DNA of 64,000 nucleotides from Isochrysis galbana (lineage: Eukaryota > Haptophyta > Isochrysidales > Isochrysidaceae): NCBI GenBank assembly GCA_018136815.1, contig CM030931.1, positions 4,532,148 to 4,596,147 on the forward strand, in the 5' to 3' direction. Of this stretch, positions 51,675-62,345 are shown piece by piece (position 1 is the stretch's first letter; every line of letters begins with the position of its first letter). The notes beneath the pieces were generated by a model, which did not search any database, was not told where the DNA came from, and was given only the letters and a program-made list of their open reading frames with translations. The position numbers and the translations under genes were made by a program.

Positions 51675-52391
51675 TTAGATCTCCTTCACAGTGAGACCCG
51701 GCGGAAGAGACTGCTGCAGCTTCTCCGCCTTCTCGGTATCCTTCACGACGAGGGTATACAGGTACTTCGAGCACCGTACCTTGAACTTGCAGATCTCCTT
51801 GGACTTCTTGATCTTCACAGCTGTCAATGACCAGGAGGACGAGAGTGTCAGGCTAAGGCAGCTGAACCGAAAATGGCAGCAGCCCACTTGAGTCTGGAAA
51901 TCAGCCTTGTGTGCCGAGAGTAACCGCTAGGAACATTGAATAAGAGCGCAACACAGCCTGGCCGGCATAGTTGGCACTCCACAAGCTCTCGCCACAAGAT
52001 TTGCAAGACGAATGCAGCACTACTATGCGAAGCAGGAACATACATTTGGCATCCTTCCTCCTTGCTGTAAGCAAGAAGTCCTTGATCTCGTTGATCTGCT
52101 TGGGCTGCAGAGCGGTCAGGAAGCACAATTGTCAGAGTGGGTCGACTGGGAGGCTCACGCATGAACGTGAGGGCGGGCCGCAGGCGGAGGGAGGGGTCAC
52201 AGGGGCAGATGACGCGCAGTGCTCTGTTAGTCAGGGCTGGCAGTGCGCTGGTGATCTGATGAGCCAGACAGCCAAGCCGATAGTCTGGGCACCGTTTACA
52301 CCGTGGAACACTTGGTGGACAGAGGATATGGCGATGAAAAGGACAGGGAGGGGGAGCAAGGGAGGGGCGGCGCTGGGGGGAGGCGCACCAT
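51675..52391 (-). CDS. RPL38: 60S ribosomal protein eL38
   Basis: A small protein of the large cytosolic ribosomal subunit. Three exons on the minus strand: 52391-52389 (the ATG alone), 52104-52044 and 51820-51675, with introns of 284 and 223 bp. Splice sites are ATG|GTGCGC, CTGCAG|CCC, AAAT|GTATG and GACAG|CTG. The join gives 69 residues: [60 protein letters not shown] and PPGLTVKEI, which matches eL38 over its whole length (the human form is 70). An intron right after the start codon explains why no ordinary open frame covers the gene. Sequence around the ATG (GACGCCATGG) fits a good initiation context. Confidence 0.96.
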
Positions 52392-52856
52392 GGCGTCGTG
52401 GCACCTTGCCGCGAGAGATACCGATGGGGGGTAGGCGAGCGGGGAGAGCAGCGCACTACAGATCCGAGGGGGGCGGGGGGGGGGGGGGGGGGGGGGGGGG
52501 GGGATTTGGGTTTCAGAGATGTGAGATGCATGTGCCTTGCACTGTTAGGACGTATGTACAAGTACAAGTCCGCGACAGCATAGTAGAGTATTTATGGAGC
52601 GGCCGATCGTGTATGGACAGCCAGTGTTCATCGAGGTGGACATTATGCACACAAGCGTTTACAAGGGCGGACGGGGGTGGGGGTGGGCATAAAGTGTGTG
52701 CTGGAGGCGGACAGGTAGCCCGGCCACTCGGCCACTCACTATGGGAGTGGAAGGGAGGTAGGGAGGGGGGTCACTCACCACTCACCGACTCACCGACGCC
52801 ATCGCCTTTCGTGTAGGGCGGTCAAACAATGATTTACACTACTAACTACTTACATG

Positions 52857-53195
52857 TGGTGGCGGCTGCATTTGCATTTCTTGACCGTCCTCCAAGCCCC
52901 AAAAAAACTCCAGGGGGGCTCACCTGCCGCCACGAAAAAATCCCGAGGAAAATGGTGGGATTTTACCGCCCCCCCTCTCCCTCTGCATCTGCACACGCGC
53001 TGGGGCTCTAACAGTAAAGAACTGGCGGTCGCGCCGCGGGGCCGATATAAGGATATTTCGGGGCGGTTGTTTCATGACGCGCGATTCCCCCGAGATCCGT
53101 CCGCGCTATCGGGCACCCGACCGACCTTCGACCTTCATCTGGTGCCTAGAGCGGGGGGGACGTCACCCGCGGAGCACCCCAGGCGGCCAGGTGGC
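52857..53195 (+). repeat. Interspersed repeat R2, copy 2
   Basis: Counterpart of 49600-50010; the landmarks are listed there. Confidence 0.65.
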
Positions 53196-53376
53196 GAACG
53201 GCCTCCATGAGGGCCTGAACTTCTGGCAACGCTCGCCAGCGCTCGCCAGCGTCCCAGGGGCCGGCCTCATGCCTCATGGAGGTCGGGCCGTGTCGAATTA
53301 TACCGTATGCCTGCTGCGCTTGCGGCGTTGCGGCGCGACGGGCGGGGATATGTCACTACTCACTACCGGATTGTTG

Positions 53377-53545
53377 GGGCGGTCAAACAGTGTTTTTTTA
53401 TTAGGGGTGAAAAAATGACCATCTCAGAATTGAGGAAATTTGAGGATTTTTTTTTCGGGAGAAAGTTCCCAATACACCCAACTAGCACATATCCGGGGCC
53501 CATAAGGACCCGGACCCCCCCCTTGGGCCCCCACAACAAAACGTA
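53377..53545 (+). repeat. Internal GGGCGGTCAAACAG-family sequence
   Basis: GGGCGGTCAAACAGTG, ATGACCATCTCAGAATTGAG, AAAGTTCCCAA and CCCAACTAGCACATATC repeat the order at 20738-20875. It ends with GGGCCCCCACAACAAAACGT, related to 37125-37165. Confidence 0.6.
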
Positions 53546-53599
53546 ATCGAAAACTGACAAAAGACGCTAAAATCGCAAAAGCAAAAGCTTGAAAAGCTC

Positions 53600-53772
53600 A
53601 ACTTCGAACCGATGCCGGGCGCGCTGCAGAGCGTGAGCGCGCGTGACGGAGGGGGGGGAGGGGGGGAGAATCGCACCATTTCCTGGCTAAGATTTTCGTG
53701 GCGGCAGGTGGCCCCCCCTGAAGGTTTTTTATTGGGCCTCGCGCCACGGCCACGGTCAAAAAATGCAGCCCA
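53600..53772 (+). repeat. Interspersed repeat R1, copy 4 (partial)
   Basis: GAGCGCGCGTGACGGA, AATCGCACCATTTCCTGGC and TTTTTTATTGGGCCTCGCGC match R1 copies 1 and 2. Confidence 0.6.
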
Positions 53773-54461
53773 ACCCTTACTATTAGCTAAAAATGTCGAA
53801 CACGCGATGACTATAGGCTCATAGGCAGAGGGCCGTTCGATCGAGCCGGCAGCTGACGCGGTCGTTGAAGGTTCGTTGATTGTTGCTGGCGGGAAAATGT
53901 CTGATAGATCATAGTAAGAATCGGGTCTGACAGTGTCTGCCATCGAGCGCCACGAGCGATGAAGATGAAGTGGACTTACGGTCGGAGGATTGCGACGCGT
54001 GGCGTCGGAGAGTAGGGACGAGGCTAGCGAGCGAGCTAGTGGAGGAGAGAGAGTGAGAATGAGAGCTTCTTAGGTCCGAGGTAGAGGTAGACACGGGAGA
54101 CTACAACGCAAGGACTCAAAAAGTTAAGGGCACAGAACCACACAAACTAAACCAAACAGGGCGAAAACTAACCACACCTGGACTGACGGCCAAGCGTCGG
54201 CACCAGGGCAACTCGGCAACGCGCAGACATGCGACAGAGGGGTCGGCACAACGAGGGCAGACCTCGCTAGGGGAGCTACAACCGATGGACGAGAGAAGAC
54301 AGAAGACAGTCATGGAACATTTGATGACATCGAGAGAAAGTAAGAGAAGAGGCGGTATACCAATCGACGAGACCTTGAGGCTTAAAAATAACCCGGAGGT
54401 TAGAAGTAAAAGTCTGTCATCGTATGGAATACGACAAAAAAACCCCTGTTTGACCGCCCTA

Positions 54462-55261
54462 GGATTGTGCGACCCTCGAGATCGAGCGTGCGACCCACCA
54501 GGGACCTCCCACATCCACATACATCCCTCGCGAGGTGCTTGAGTGCTTGAGCTTGGGCTCCTCACCCTCACAAGCTGCCAGCTGGCAGCCATTGCGAGGC
54601 CGACAGCCGGCGATCGGCCGACGCGGAACCTCCGCGTGTGTTATGGGGATTCGCCCAACATTCACTTCACACTTGCACACACACACAAAGACACGCACAC
54701 ACACACAGCACACAGTCCACCGTCGACAGTCGTACAGTGTACACAGTTACAGTCACACAACCAGGCGTTGTGCGCAGATGCATAGATGAAGATGTGGAGG
54801 AATAGCTTGTTCGCTTGCCACCCGTCCCGCCGCCCGCCGCCTTGCCGCTACCAACCACTACTCCGCCCACCTCCTCACCTCTGCCCACCTCCCCGCCGCC
54901 CACCTCGCCGCCGCTGCCTCCCTCGCCCCTCGCTGCTCGCCGTCGCAAGCCGCGGTGGATTGTGTGTGCTATGTACTATCTATCACAGCTAATTGTTGTG
55001 CGTGTTGTATTGTGTACCCCGGTTGCAATGTGTCGTGCGGAGGGGCAGCAGCACACACTATGACGCACGAGCCTAATATCGAGATATTGTCGCATTCGCG
55101 ATGTCTCAGAGGCAAAAAGAAATAACAGTAAAAGAAAAACAGTAAAACAGTAAAAAGAACAGAGGAAGAAAGAAGAAGAAGAGTGAAAAAGAAGAAAAAA
55201 AAACCTAGAGTATATAGGGCGGTTCTCAGCCCTTCCCATCGGCCCTATGGCTACGTAAACT
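54462..55261. other. Intergenic with CA microsatellite
   Basis: 54672-54718 is a CA/CACACA-rich microsatellite. 55120-55205 is an A-rich, GA-repeat stretch. No gene seen. Confidence 0.4.
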
Positions 55262-55535
55262 CTCGCGTGGCATAGTGGTTCAACCCACCGCCTCCACCAA
55301 CCTTTTGCTCTGGGTCGCGAGTTCGAGTCCGGACGGAGCGCTCTGCAGTTCGAGCCCCGCTCCTTCTCCTCTCCGCTCTTCTTCTACAGTTAAATTCCAC
55401 GCGCCCTTCTTCTACCGTTAAAATTCCACGCCCTTCTTCTACGGTAAAAATCCTGCCTCTTCCTACTGTTAAAATATCCTGCCTTCCTACCGTTAAAATT
55501 CTGCACTCCGTCTACCGTTAAAATCCTGCCTCCGT
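55262..55535 (+). mobile_element. tRNA-like head followed by a 26-30-bp tandem repeat
   Basis: GTGGCATAGTGGTTCA (55267-55282) fits a Pol III A box and GAGTTCGAGTCC (55319-55330) a B box at normal tRNA spacing. The acceptor and T stems do not pair, so it is not a tRNA gene. Directly after it, about six degenerate copies of CTTCTTCTACCGTTAAAATTCC follow (55379-55530). This looks like a tRNA-derived SINE head with an expanded repeat body. Confidence 0.5.
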
Positions 55536-55684
55536 CGCCTTGCCAAGACATTTCCTCTGCCTTCCTGCCGACTTCCTTGCCAGTTCCTTCCGCCCCGGTT
55601 TCCCGCTTGTCTCTAAATCGGTTTCACCGCATACCGCATTACGACCAAGCTTAGTGGGGAAACTCCTCGTCCAGTTCCGTTACC

Positions 55685-55975
55685 CGAAAATCTCGTTCAT
55701 CTCGTCGGGCCCCAGGGCCATCTCGTTCATCTCGTCGGGCCATCAAGGCCATCTCATTCATCTGGTCGTCGGGCCATCAGGCCATCTCGTTACATCTCGC
55801 TCATCTCGTTACAATCCAAGCTGCGGCTTTGATTTCCACAGATATCGTAGACATCAAAATATCGAGGAGCCAATCTTAGGTATCGCTATCGACTATCGAT
55901 CTAGATAGGTGCAGGGCACTATCGCTATCGATCTAGATAGCATTTCCCCACTATCGAGTTCGATCTAGATAGATA
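55685..55975 (+). repeat. Two simple tandem clusters (ATCTCGTTCATCTCGTCGGG and ATCTAGAT)
   Basis: 55685-55810 holds four imperfect copies of a CATCTCGTCGGGCCATCAGG unit. 55880-55975 holds three copies of CTATCG..ATCTAGATAG, each with an ATCTAGAT palindrome. Low-complexity DNA; no coding sense. Confidence 0.55.
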
Positions 55976-55984
55976 GGCCTGAAC

Positions 55985-56480
55985 CAAACCTGTTCCACAC
56001 CTTAGCCATAAGGCATGCCCTGTGGATGGTTGGCTCTTCTTGTCTGGTGCTGGCTCTCTGCTCCCCACAGCATGTGGCCCACCATGGGGTGGGCAAGCAT
56101 GACTGCCTTGGCTGGTGTGGCCGGGGCCACGGGCCGTGCGGCACGACCGGGGTCGCGCTCACCTGCTCGGCCTCTGCAGGCGGACGCGGTCGCTTCGCTA
56201 GCGACAGCTCCATGGGTACTGGGGGGGCACCCGCGGCGGGGGGCCCGAAGGAGAGGTGGGGAGCGGCGCCGCGCTCCATGGCGACCAACTATAACGTTAG
56301 TTGCTATCCCCCTAGTAGCTAGTGCAGCTAGTAGTACACGGGGGGAGCCGCCTGATGGCGGGCGGGGGGGAAGGGGAAGGGCCGGGGTAGTGCGGCGGTG
56401 TAGAAAGTATGCTGCGTGTAAGTAGTAAGTAGTGGTTCCACGGCCACATGTGACATGTGCGGTAAGAATATTATAAAGTT
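55985..56480. mobile_element. 5'-inverted retroposon copy (twin-primed)
   Basis: 55985-56300 is the LINE 5' unit in minus orientation, its 5' hairpin (56285-56300) lying at the right. From 56306 the sequence switches to plus orientation and reads CCCCCTAGTAG, ACGGGGGGAGCCGCCTGATG and GTAAGAATATTATAAAG, the 3' part of the short retroposon at 46463-47231. An inverted 5' part whose very 5' end abuts a forward 3' part is the product expected from twin priming. Target duplication is weak (AGGCCTRAA on both sides). Confidence 0.6.
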
Positions 56481-56921
56481 TAAGGCCTAAAGGGTCACGT
56501 ACTGACGCACGTTGTCCCAAGGGCCTTGCCAAGGCTAATCCTCTTTATTGGTTACTGGGGGCTTAGCAATTTTGGCCAAAAGACAAAGGGGGAGGACTAT
56601 GGTTTCAGGAACTGTGTAGATACCGAGTACACGAGGCACGGTGTTATGAATGGAAAAATCCACCTGTAGGCGGCTATAGGCGTCTTCATGTCTTTGGTGC
56701 AGCCAGTAAAAAATTCCCGACAAATGCGCGGCTTCATGCCCTTGATGCAGCGTATACCGAGGAGTTACGAATGAGGAGAAGTGGAGCGGAACAGGTGTGC
56801 TCCAAGGATGAAGTTAAGCGTCAGTTTGGTGGCTTGACGCACCAGTTTCACGCTCACAAAATGAAGTCACATCCTAGCCATTACCTGCAAGCGCCTAGAA
56901 TTTGCACCTATTCAAAACGAA
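56481..56921. other. Intergenic, 3' side of the histidine kinase gene
   Basis: No gene recognised; a plus frame from 56771 overlaps the kinase antisense and is not called. Confidence 0.4.
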
Positions 56922-59152
56922 TCAAGTGGCTCTTGTTGTGTCAATGTCGTGCGATTCTGTCGCAACGACGGAAAAGGGAACGGACAAAGGACGTGCGCGT
57001 TCGCTCAATAACTGAGAGAGTTGTCGTAGATCGGTGCTCTTTTCGCAGACGAGGTCAACGTGAGGAAGGCGAGAAAGCCGTTCAATCTCCTCAGTGTTGG
57101 AGCCCGTCAGGACGCAAATTACACCACAAAACCGCTCGTTGCGCAACCGCAATGCAATATCCTCGCCACGTTCCAACTCGTCGTCATCGTCACTGAGGTT
57201 CTGATCAATTAGCACCACGTCGGCAGGCGTCAACTGCGCCGGCAGCAGGGAGAGATCGCGCCGACCCATCACGACGTCGACAAAATGCGTAATTTCCTCG
57301 CGCGTGGCACCAAGAGACCCGGACCTCTTCATGTCTGCTCCCATGAACAACTTGAAGAGGAGCACATGCATCTTGCGCAGCATCAGCGTATCATCCAAAC
57401 CTAAGCACACAAGCGGCGCTAGCTCCGTGGGCGCCACCTCGCCAGACACATTGGAGCCGTTGGCCGCCTGATTCCTCCCATTGTCCTTGAACACTTCTGA
57501 GCCAGGCTTCATCGCGTGTGATTGCTCACGAGCACTGCGCCTCCGTCGCTCAGTGCCCCTTGCCTGTCGCTCCCGCTTCGTGTCCGACGCGTCGTCGTGT
57601 GCGTGCATAACACATACTGGCGACCGCGCGGACAGCGTGTCCCCAAGAGGAAGTTCGCAGTGCAAATTCGTCTTGTGCCCTAATGGAGTAGAACTCGTGG
57701 AAAGCCAAATGCGCCCAAGCGCTGCTCGAACAGCCACAGAGGCATTGTCTAACCCAATTCCGTCACTAGTAGACGAGGCCCCGCTGGCCTTGCTGCCAGG
57801 CCTGAAGACGTCCTTGCACTCTTCGTCGCTGAGCCTCCGCAATCCTGGTTTGTTGACATTCGATATCGTCATGAGAATCTTCGGCTTGTCATGGCAATCG
57901 CGTTGAATTTCGGAGGTAATGTGGATGGGATGCTCACGGTTGCCATATTTGCGTGCGTTGGAAAGCGCCTCCTGGGCTACGAGCTCTGCGACGTTTATGT
58001 CCACGCACACATCCACGACGCCGTCATAAATGCCGTCGGGGCCGAGCAGAGTCTCCATCCTGTCTTGCAGGTTGCACTGCACAGGACTAGAGGAGTATTC
58101 ACCGGATTCAAGTTGTAGGAAGAATTGCCGCTTGTGCACCCACTCGGTGGCAGCTTGCAGCATTCGGCGCACCTGTGAGCATGATGTGGACGCTGAGGTT
58201 AGTACAAATCAATATGGACCCTCGCACACGCGGGAGAAGGCAGTCTTAGCGGAAGAGCACAGCGGACCTCATCCAGCGAATCACAGGTGTCTCCCATTAT
58301 TCCTTGCTGCAAAAGCTCGAGTTTGACTCCCTGCAGAATGCCAGTGGCACCACCGCACAGCCCCTTGATGACGTGGTTGAGTCTCGAATCGGCTCGTCGC
58401 TGCGCTTCACACGTAGTTTGTACTAAGTGTTGGGCGAGAAAATTTGAGCGCAGTACCGATTCGAGTGCGTACCCGAAAACATACCCAAGCAGCGTCGCCA
58501 TGACAAGAAGCTTCAGCACCGGTCCAGGCCCAAAGGGGAATGCCGGGCTGATAATGGCGCACAGAGGTAACGACAAGGAAACTAAAAGCTTCACAAGAGG
58601 ACTAAAGTGAAGAACGTGGGTGACGATGACAGCAACCGTCGCCATTGTTGAGAGTCCCGCCGGCCCAAACTGGGAGCTGGAGCAGCCGCACTGAGGCTCC
58701 ATCTCCGCTCTGCTGGCAGTCATGGCATACACAAAGACGCCGCCTACTGCGGTGGACGCAACCGCAGACTCGAAAATTCTCTTGCCCTGAAGCCCGTCGC
58801 CGAACCAGCATAGTCTGCGAGATACCGCCATTGCGGCCAACATGCTCTGCAACATGAAGATGGCTGAAGGGAAGTATCGCGTGTCAGCGTCCGCATCAGT
58901 CATCATGACAAACGATGGGACAAGTAGGGCGCACATGCAGAGCTCGACGATGGAGGAGTTCCATCGGTCAAGCTGGAGTGGCTCCTCGTAGATGGCCATC
59001 CCGCCCGAGTAGCGCAGCGTGAGCTTGAGCAGTGCCAATCGGAGGAGGGGGAGCAGTGCAGCGAGAGGCATCTGTTGATGCTGCCCTGTGCTGCTTGCTG
59101 CGGGCTGGTTGGGCCCGTGCATCGTGGGAGCGGACGTCACGCTCCGACTCAC
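56922..59152 (-). CDS. Membrane hybrid histidine kinase
   Basis: A two-component sensor. Two exons, 59152-58268 and 58172-56922, join in phase 0 across a 95-bp intron (GAG|GTCCGC, CTCACAG|GTG), giving 711 residues. Residues 65-235 contain about five membrane-like segments. The dimerisation/phospho-acceptor helix follows with His260 in RRADSRLNHVIKG. After the splice, ESGEYSS leads to the ATP-binding domain with N box VAQEALSNARKYGN (about 361-374), a G box DGIGL near 432 and the last block NLHCELPLG. A basic linker connects to a receiver domain (about 548-690) with acidic LGLDD, the phospho-acceptor Asp618 in VVLIDQN, Thr651 in VLTGS and Lys673 in VCEKS. The order kinase then receiver marks a hybrid kinase needing a phosphotransfer partner elsewhere. 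The signal sensed is unknown. The first Met gives the start; a second at residue 11 is possible. Confidence 0.88.
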
Positions 59153-60765
59153 CGAACCTCACCCGTCGCGTCGCGTCCGTGTCCGAAGGCCCGAGGGGCG
59201 GGAGGGAGGAGGGGGTTGTGAAGGTGGGGGAGGGCTGGCTGCACGAGGGGCAGGAGGTTGTGGGCGAGGAGAGAAGGACAGCGTGGGTTGATTCAAAATG
59301 AAAGCGAGGTGTGTTGGTATGTGTGGCAGGAAGCGAGGGACGAGGAGGGGGTGGCGAAGGGAGGCGGGGAAGAGGGAGAGAGATGAGGGGAAACGGGGGC
59401 GGGGATCTGAGGGGGTTGCAGAGAGAGAGTAGGGGCTCTCAGCAGAGGGTGGGGGGGAGGAGAGGGGGGGGGGTGCTCGAGAGGGATGTGGGAGCAGTGA
59501 GTAAGAAGTGAGGGGAGGGGTTGGAGAGGGCAGGGGAATGGGGGAGGAGGGGGCGACAGGTGAAGAGAGGGAGCGACGAGGCCGGGAGGTTGGGGGAGAG
59601 ATTTCTGGGGAAAAGGTGGGGAGGGGGGGGGGGGGGAGGGGAGGAGGGGCGAGGAAGGGTCCGACTTGGCACGCTGTGCGAGAGAGTCGGGGAAGAAGGG
59701 GGAGGGGAAGGGGAAAGGGGGGGGGGGGGGGAAGGGGGAAAGAGGGGGGAGGGGGGTTAGGGAGGAGCTGCGAGGGGGACCTTGGGACCGACCCGCTCTC
59801 GCCGACCGTTAGCGAACAGCCCCCTCAGCGGCTCCCAGATACGGCGGCGCATCGTGGCAGTGCAGACGCCGACAGCGAGGGAAACGACTTTCGGCGGCTG
59901 TTCATTCGATTCCACACCGCCAGCATTCACCTCCGACGATGAAACGTCCGTGTGTTGAGACACGTGATCACCTCTCCTGCCACCCACATGCCGAGCGAAC
60001 GAAATAGAAGCATGAAACGAATCCAAGAGGTCTATGAGCGATACATTTGCACATTTAGACGCTGTCTTGATAGTCTTCGAGTCATCGAGAGCTCTCCGTC
60101 GCATTCATCCTACTTCTAGCCTGATCACTCACTCATTTTTACCACTATTTCCCACCTCCCCTGGGTGTCCGTCAGAGTTTTATTGTTGTGTTAGTATAAC
60201 CTTAGTGCTGCGGGACCGTAGCCCTTCGACGGCAACGGAGCCCCTACCCCGCGATGGGGGTGTGCGCGGTTGGCGCATGGCTCGTCCGGTGTATGTGGCT
60301 AGGAATGCTAGCTAACAAGATGTCACACGACGCTATAAGTTCTAACGTGGTACCCCCGGTCGTCGGAGAATGGGCCGGGCGGGAAGGGAAACGCCGACGG
60401 AGGGAGAAGGGCGTCGGCGGCGATGGCGAGGGAGCCCGCAAACCGCAAAGAAAGAGGGCGGCGGTGGAGCGTCGGCTTCGACGGAAGAAGGAGGGGTGGG
60501 GGCGCCTTCGAGCCCCGCCTTCTGCTTTTCGGAGAGAGGGGGGCCGCGGCTAGGGGAAAGGACCCTCGTAAAAAGTTGATTTTACTTTTACAATACGGTG
60601 TACCGTCGCGACCTGCTCCGCGAACGCTTGCGTTTGCGCTAGAGAACGGCTACAAATACACACAGCATGCAGGCATGCAAAGATCTTCTATATTTGTATG
60701 AACTTCTGAGCCGTGTGAGCATCGGCGAACTAAGCCTAGCTTAGTGCGCAGCAGTCCCGTCGTGG
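59153..60765. other. Purine-rich tract and spacer, no firm gene
   Basis: 59195-59760 is almost all A/G on the plus strand (C/T on the kinase's coding strand) and lies directly upstream of the kinase start. A 115-codon minus frame (59757-60104; MRRRALDDSKTIKTASKCAN) is possible but unsupported. 60130-60170 resembles 63110-63150 (ACCACTATTTYCCRCCTCCC). 60380-60560 is GC-rich low complexity. Confidence 0.35.
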
Positions 60766-61051
60766 GGGTCGCACGCACCTGCTCGGCCTCCGATGGTGGA
60801 CGCGGCCGCTTCGCCAGCGACTGGTCCGTGGGGGCATGGGGGCCGCCCTCGGTGGGGGGCCCGAATGAGAGGGGAGTCGCGGCGGCGCGCTCCATCGCAA
60901 CCAAGTATAAACTTAGTTGTAGTCTTAGCAGCTGTAAGTGGACCAAATGGGTGCGTGAACGTTCTCGCACAACCCCTGGGCGTGGCTACGAAAGTGAATC
61001 TCAGTGCCGCGCGCGAAGCGAGAAGAGAGAAGATTAAAGGTTTTTTTTTAT
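60766..61051. mobile_element. 5'-inverted LINE copy (twin-primed)
   Basis: 60766-60916 is the LINE 5' end on the minus strand (ATGGAGCGCGCC, hairpin at 60901-60916). To its right, in plus orientation, 60963-61051 carries the LINE 3' tail: GGGCGTGGCTACGAAAG, GCGAGAAGAGAGAAGATTAA and T's. The 5' hairpin faces the forward tail, as at 55985-56480. About 45 bases of unassigned sequence lie between the two. Confidence 0.6.
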
Positions 61052-61547
61052 GTGTCCATAGTGTCAACACACGTCAAGGCGTCCATGGGCAGGTGCGCTG
61101 AACGGGGTGTCGTGGTAGTACCGGTACCGGCGGCTAGTGGCAGTAGTGGTACTAACTACTAACGCTCAGATGTTTTATTGTAATATTGGTGTATATGTCC
61201 TCAATACTGACTTTCTATTTGTACTTAGAAGTTAAAATTGTGTTTGACCGTCCTAGTCTCTCACGCGAGGCCCTAAAGTCTAAAGTCTAAAGTGGTGCAC
61301 ATGGGCCGAAAACCCCCCGACCCCGAAATCCGAAATCGAAAACAAAGGAATGAGGGAGGACGGGTGGACGGGGGTGAGCGAGGGGCAACGGCGTCGTCAC
61401 AGTCTCTTAACGTAGGGTAGTAGTAGAGCAGCACTAGCCAGCTTTTTCCATAAGTCTTTTTTCCACACAGACATAGGCACCCATCAGGAAGAACCACCAA
61501 GCTCGCCTTCAACACCGCCTTTGTTCACAACGTGTTCCAGCGCCATG
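61052..61547. other. Intergenic with one TIR-family end
   Basis: TGTGTTTGACCGTCCTA at about 61236-61252 is an inverted, slightly changed terminus of the GGGCGGTCAAACA family. Otherwise nothing. Confidence 0.4.
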
Positions 61548-62345
61548 TCAGCTACAGGCACTCCAAAGCATGACGCCAACAGCACCCGCCCAACGGAGTC
61601 CAAGCGGAATGGATGACAACTCGAATACGGATACCAACAAAGTCACTCCTACAAGAAGCAGCAAAGTCGCCTCCCGCGAACGGGCACGCCTCTGAGTGGG
61701 TGTGGCTTGGCGGTTACCACGGGAGTGCATCTCGCGGCGGCGTTGCTCGCGAATAGTGTGGAACCACTCGTCACGGCGACCCCACGACTCTGGACAATCA
61801 TGAACCGGCACACGTGGCACGTCCTGCTCGTGGACGCGCCAGTGGGTCTGCTCATGGCATGCAACGTGGCAGAACCAGCTAGTGTTGCCAAAGTCATTGG
61901 GCGTAGGTTGGTAGCGCCACATCGGGTGTGGGATCCGTTGGAATCGCCGGCATCGCTCGCACTCGTAGCGAAGGGTGAACTGGGTGCCTAAGAGGCATGC
62001 GTCACATAGCCTAAATTGACCTCGCTCCTCCACAATGACTCGAGTCTGCATACATAGCGAGCACATCTCTGTGCGTTGAGCCACATACAGACTGCCGTCC
62101 TCGTGAATGCGAAGATAAGCCCGACAGTTGGGACATCGACCCACGCCATCCGGCCCATGCTCGCACACAATCTCGATGCAGCGCTGGCAGAACTGCGTGG
62201 TGGCTGTCGCAGGGATGGTGCAGCATGGTAGGCGTGCGAGCGCCACATCGTTGCACAACTCTTCGAGGCAGATCGCGCAACTCAGAGCGGTCTCATCCTC
62301 ACGCAGATCGCCGTCCTCGTCTGCGCTGGCTTGCTCTGCCGGCAT
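61548..62345 (-). CDS. RING-finger membrane protein, probable E3 ubiquitin ligase
   Basis: 265 residues from the ATG at 62345 (MPAEQASADEDGDL). The RING-type zinc site spans about residues 23-77: CAICLEEL, then CC...CQRCIEIVCEH and GRCPNCRAYL, a C3HC4-like pattern with a long first loop. A second Cys cluster (MCSLCMQTR, LCDACLL, YECERCRRFQ) follows, and two C-terminal hydrophobic stretches (EATLLLLVGVTLLVSVFELS; GLRWAGAVGVMLW) suggest membrane anchoring with the RING in the cytosol. Such proteins transfer ubiquitin to substrates, often in the ER. Sequence upstream of the chosen Met stays open but is low complexity. No intron is seen. Substrate unknown. Confidence 0.82.
   Translation of the reverse strand: MPAEQASADEDGDLREDETALSCAICLEELCNDVALARLPCCTIPATATTQFCQRCIEIVCEHGPDGVGRCPNCRAYLRIHEDGSLYVAQRTEMCSLCMQTRVIVEERGQFRLCDACLLGTQFTLRYECERCRRFQRIPHPMWRYQPTPNDFGNTSWFCHVACHEQTHWRVHEQDVPRVPVHDCPESWGRRDEWFHTIREQRRREMHSRGNRQATPTQRRARSREATLLLLVGVTLLVSVFELSSIPLGLRWAGAVGVMLWSACS

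Larger units (their letters stand above)
52814..54461. mobile_element. Tc1/mariner-type TIR element, probably internally deleted
   Basis: TA+GGGCGGTCAAACA at 52814-52828 and its exact reverse complement TGTTTGACCGCCC+TA at 54447-54461 give 13-bp perfect inverted ends with TA duplication. The 1.65 kb between them is a patchwork: repeat R2 (52857-53195), another internal GGGCGGTCAAACAG end (53377) and repeat R1 (53600-53772). A minus frame starting at 53943 (MADTVRPDSYYDLSDIFPPA) could be a remnant of its own gene. No transposase motif is left, so it would need help to move. Confidence 0.6.

Noticed and set aside
55262-55345. Possible tRNA gene
   Set aside because: A and B boxes are good, but acceptor and T stems do not pair; kept as a SINE-like head.
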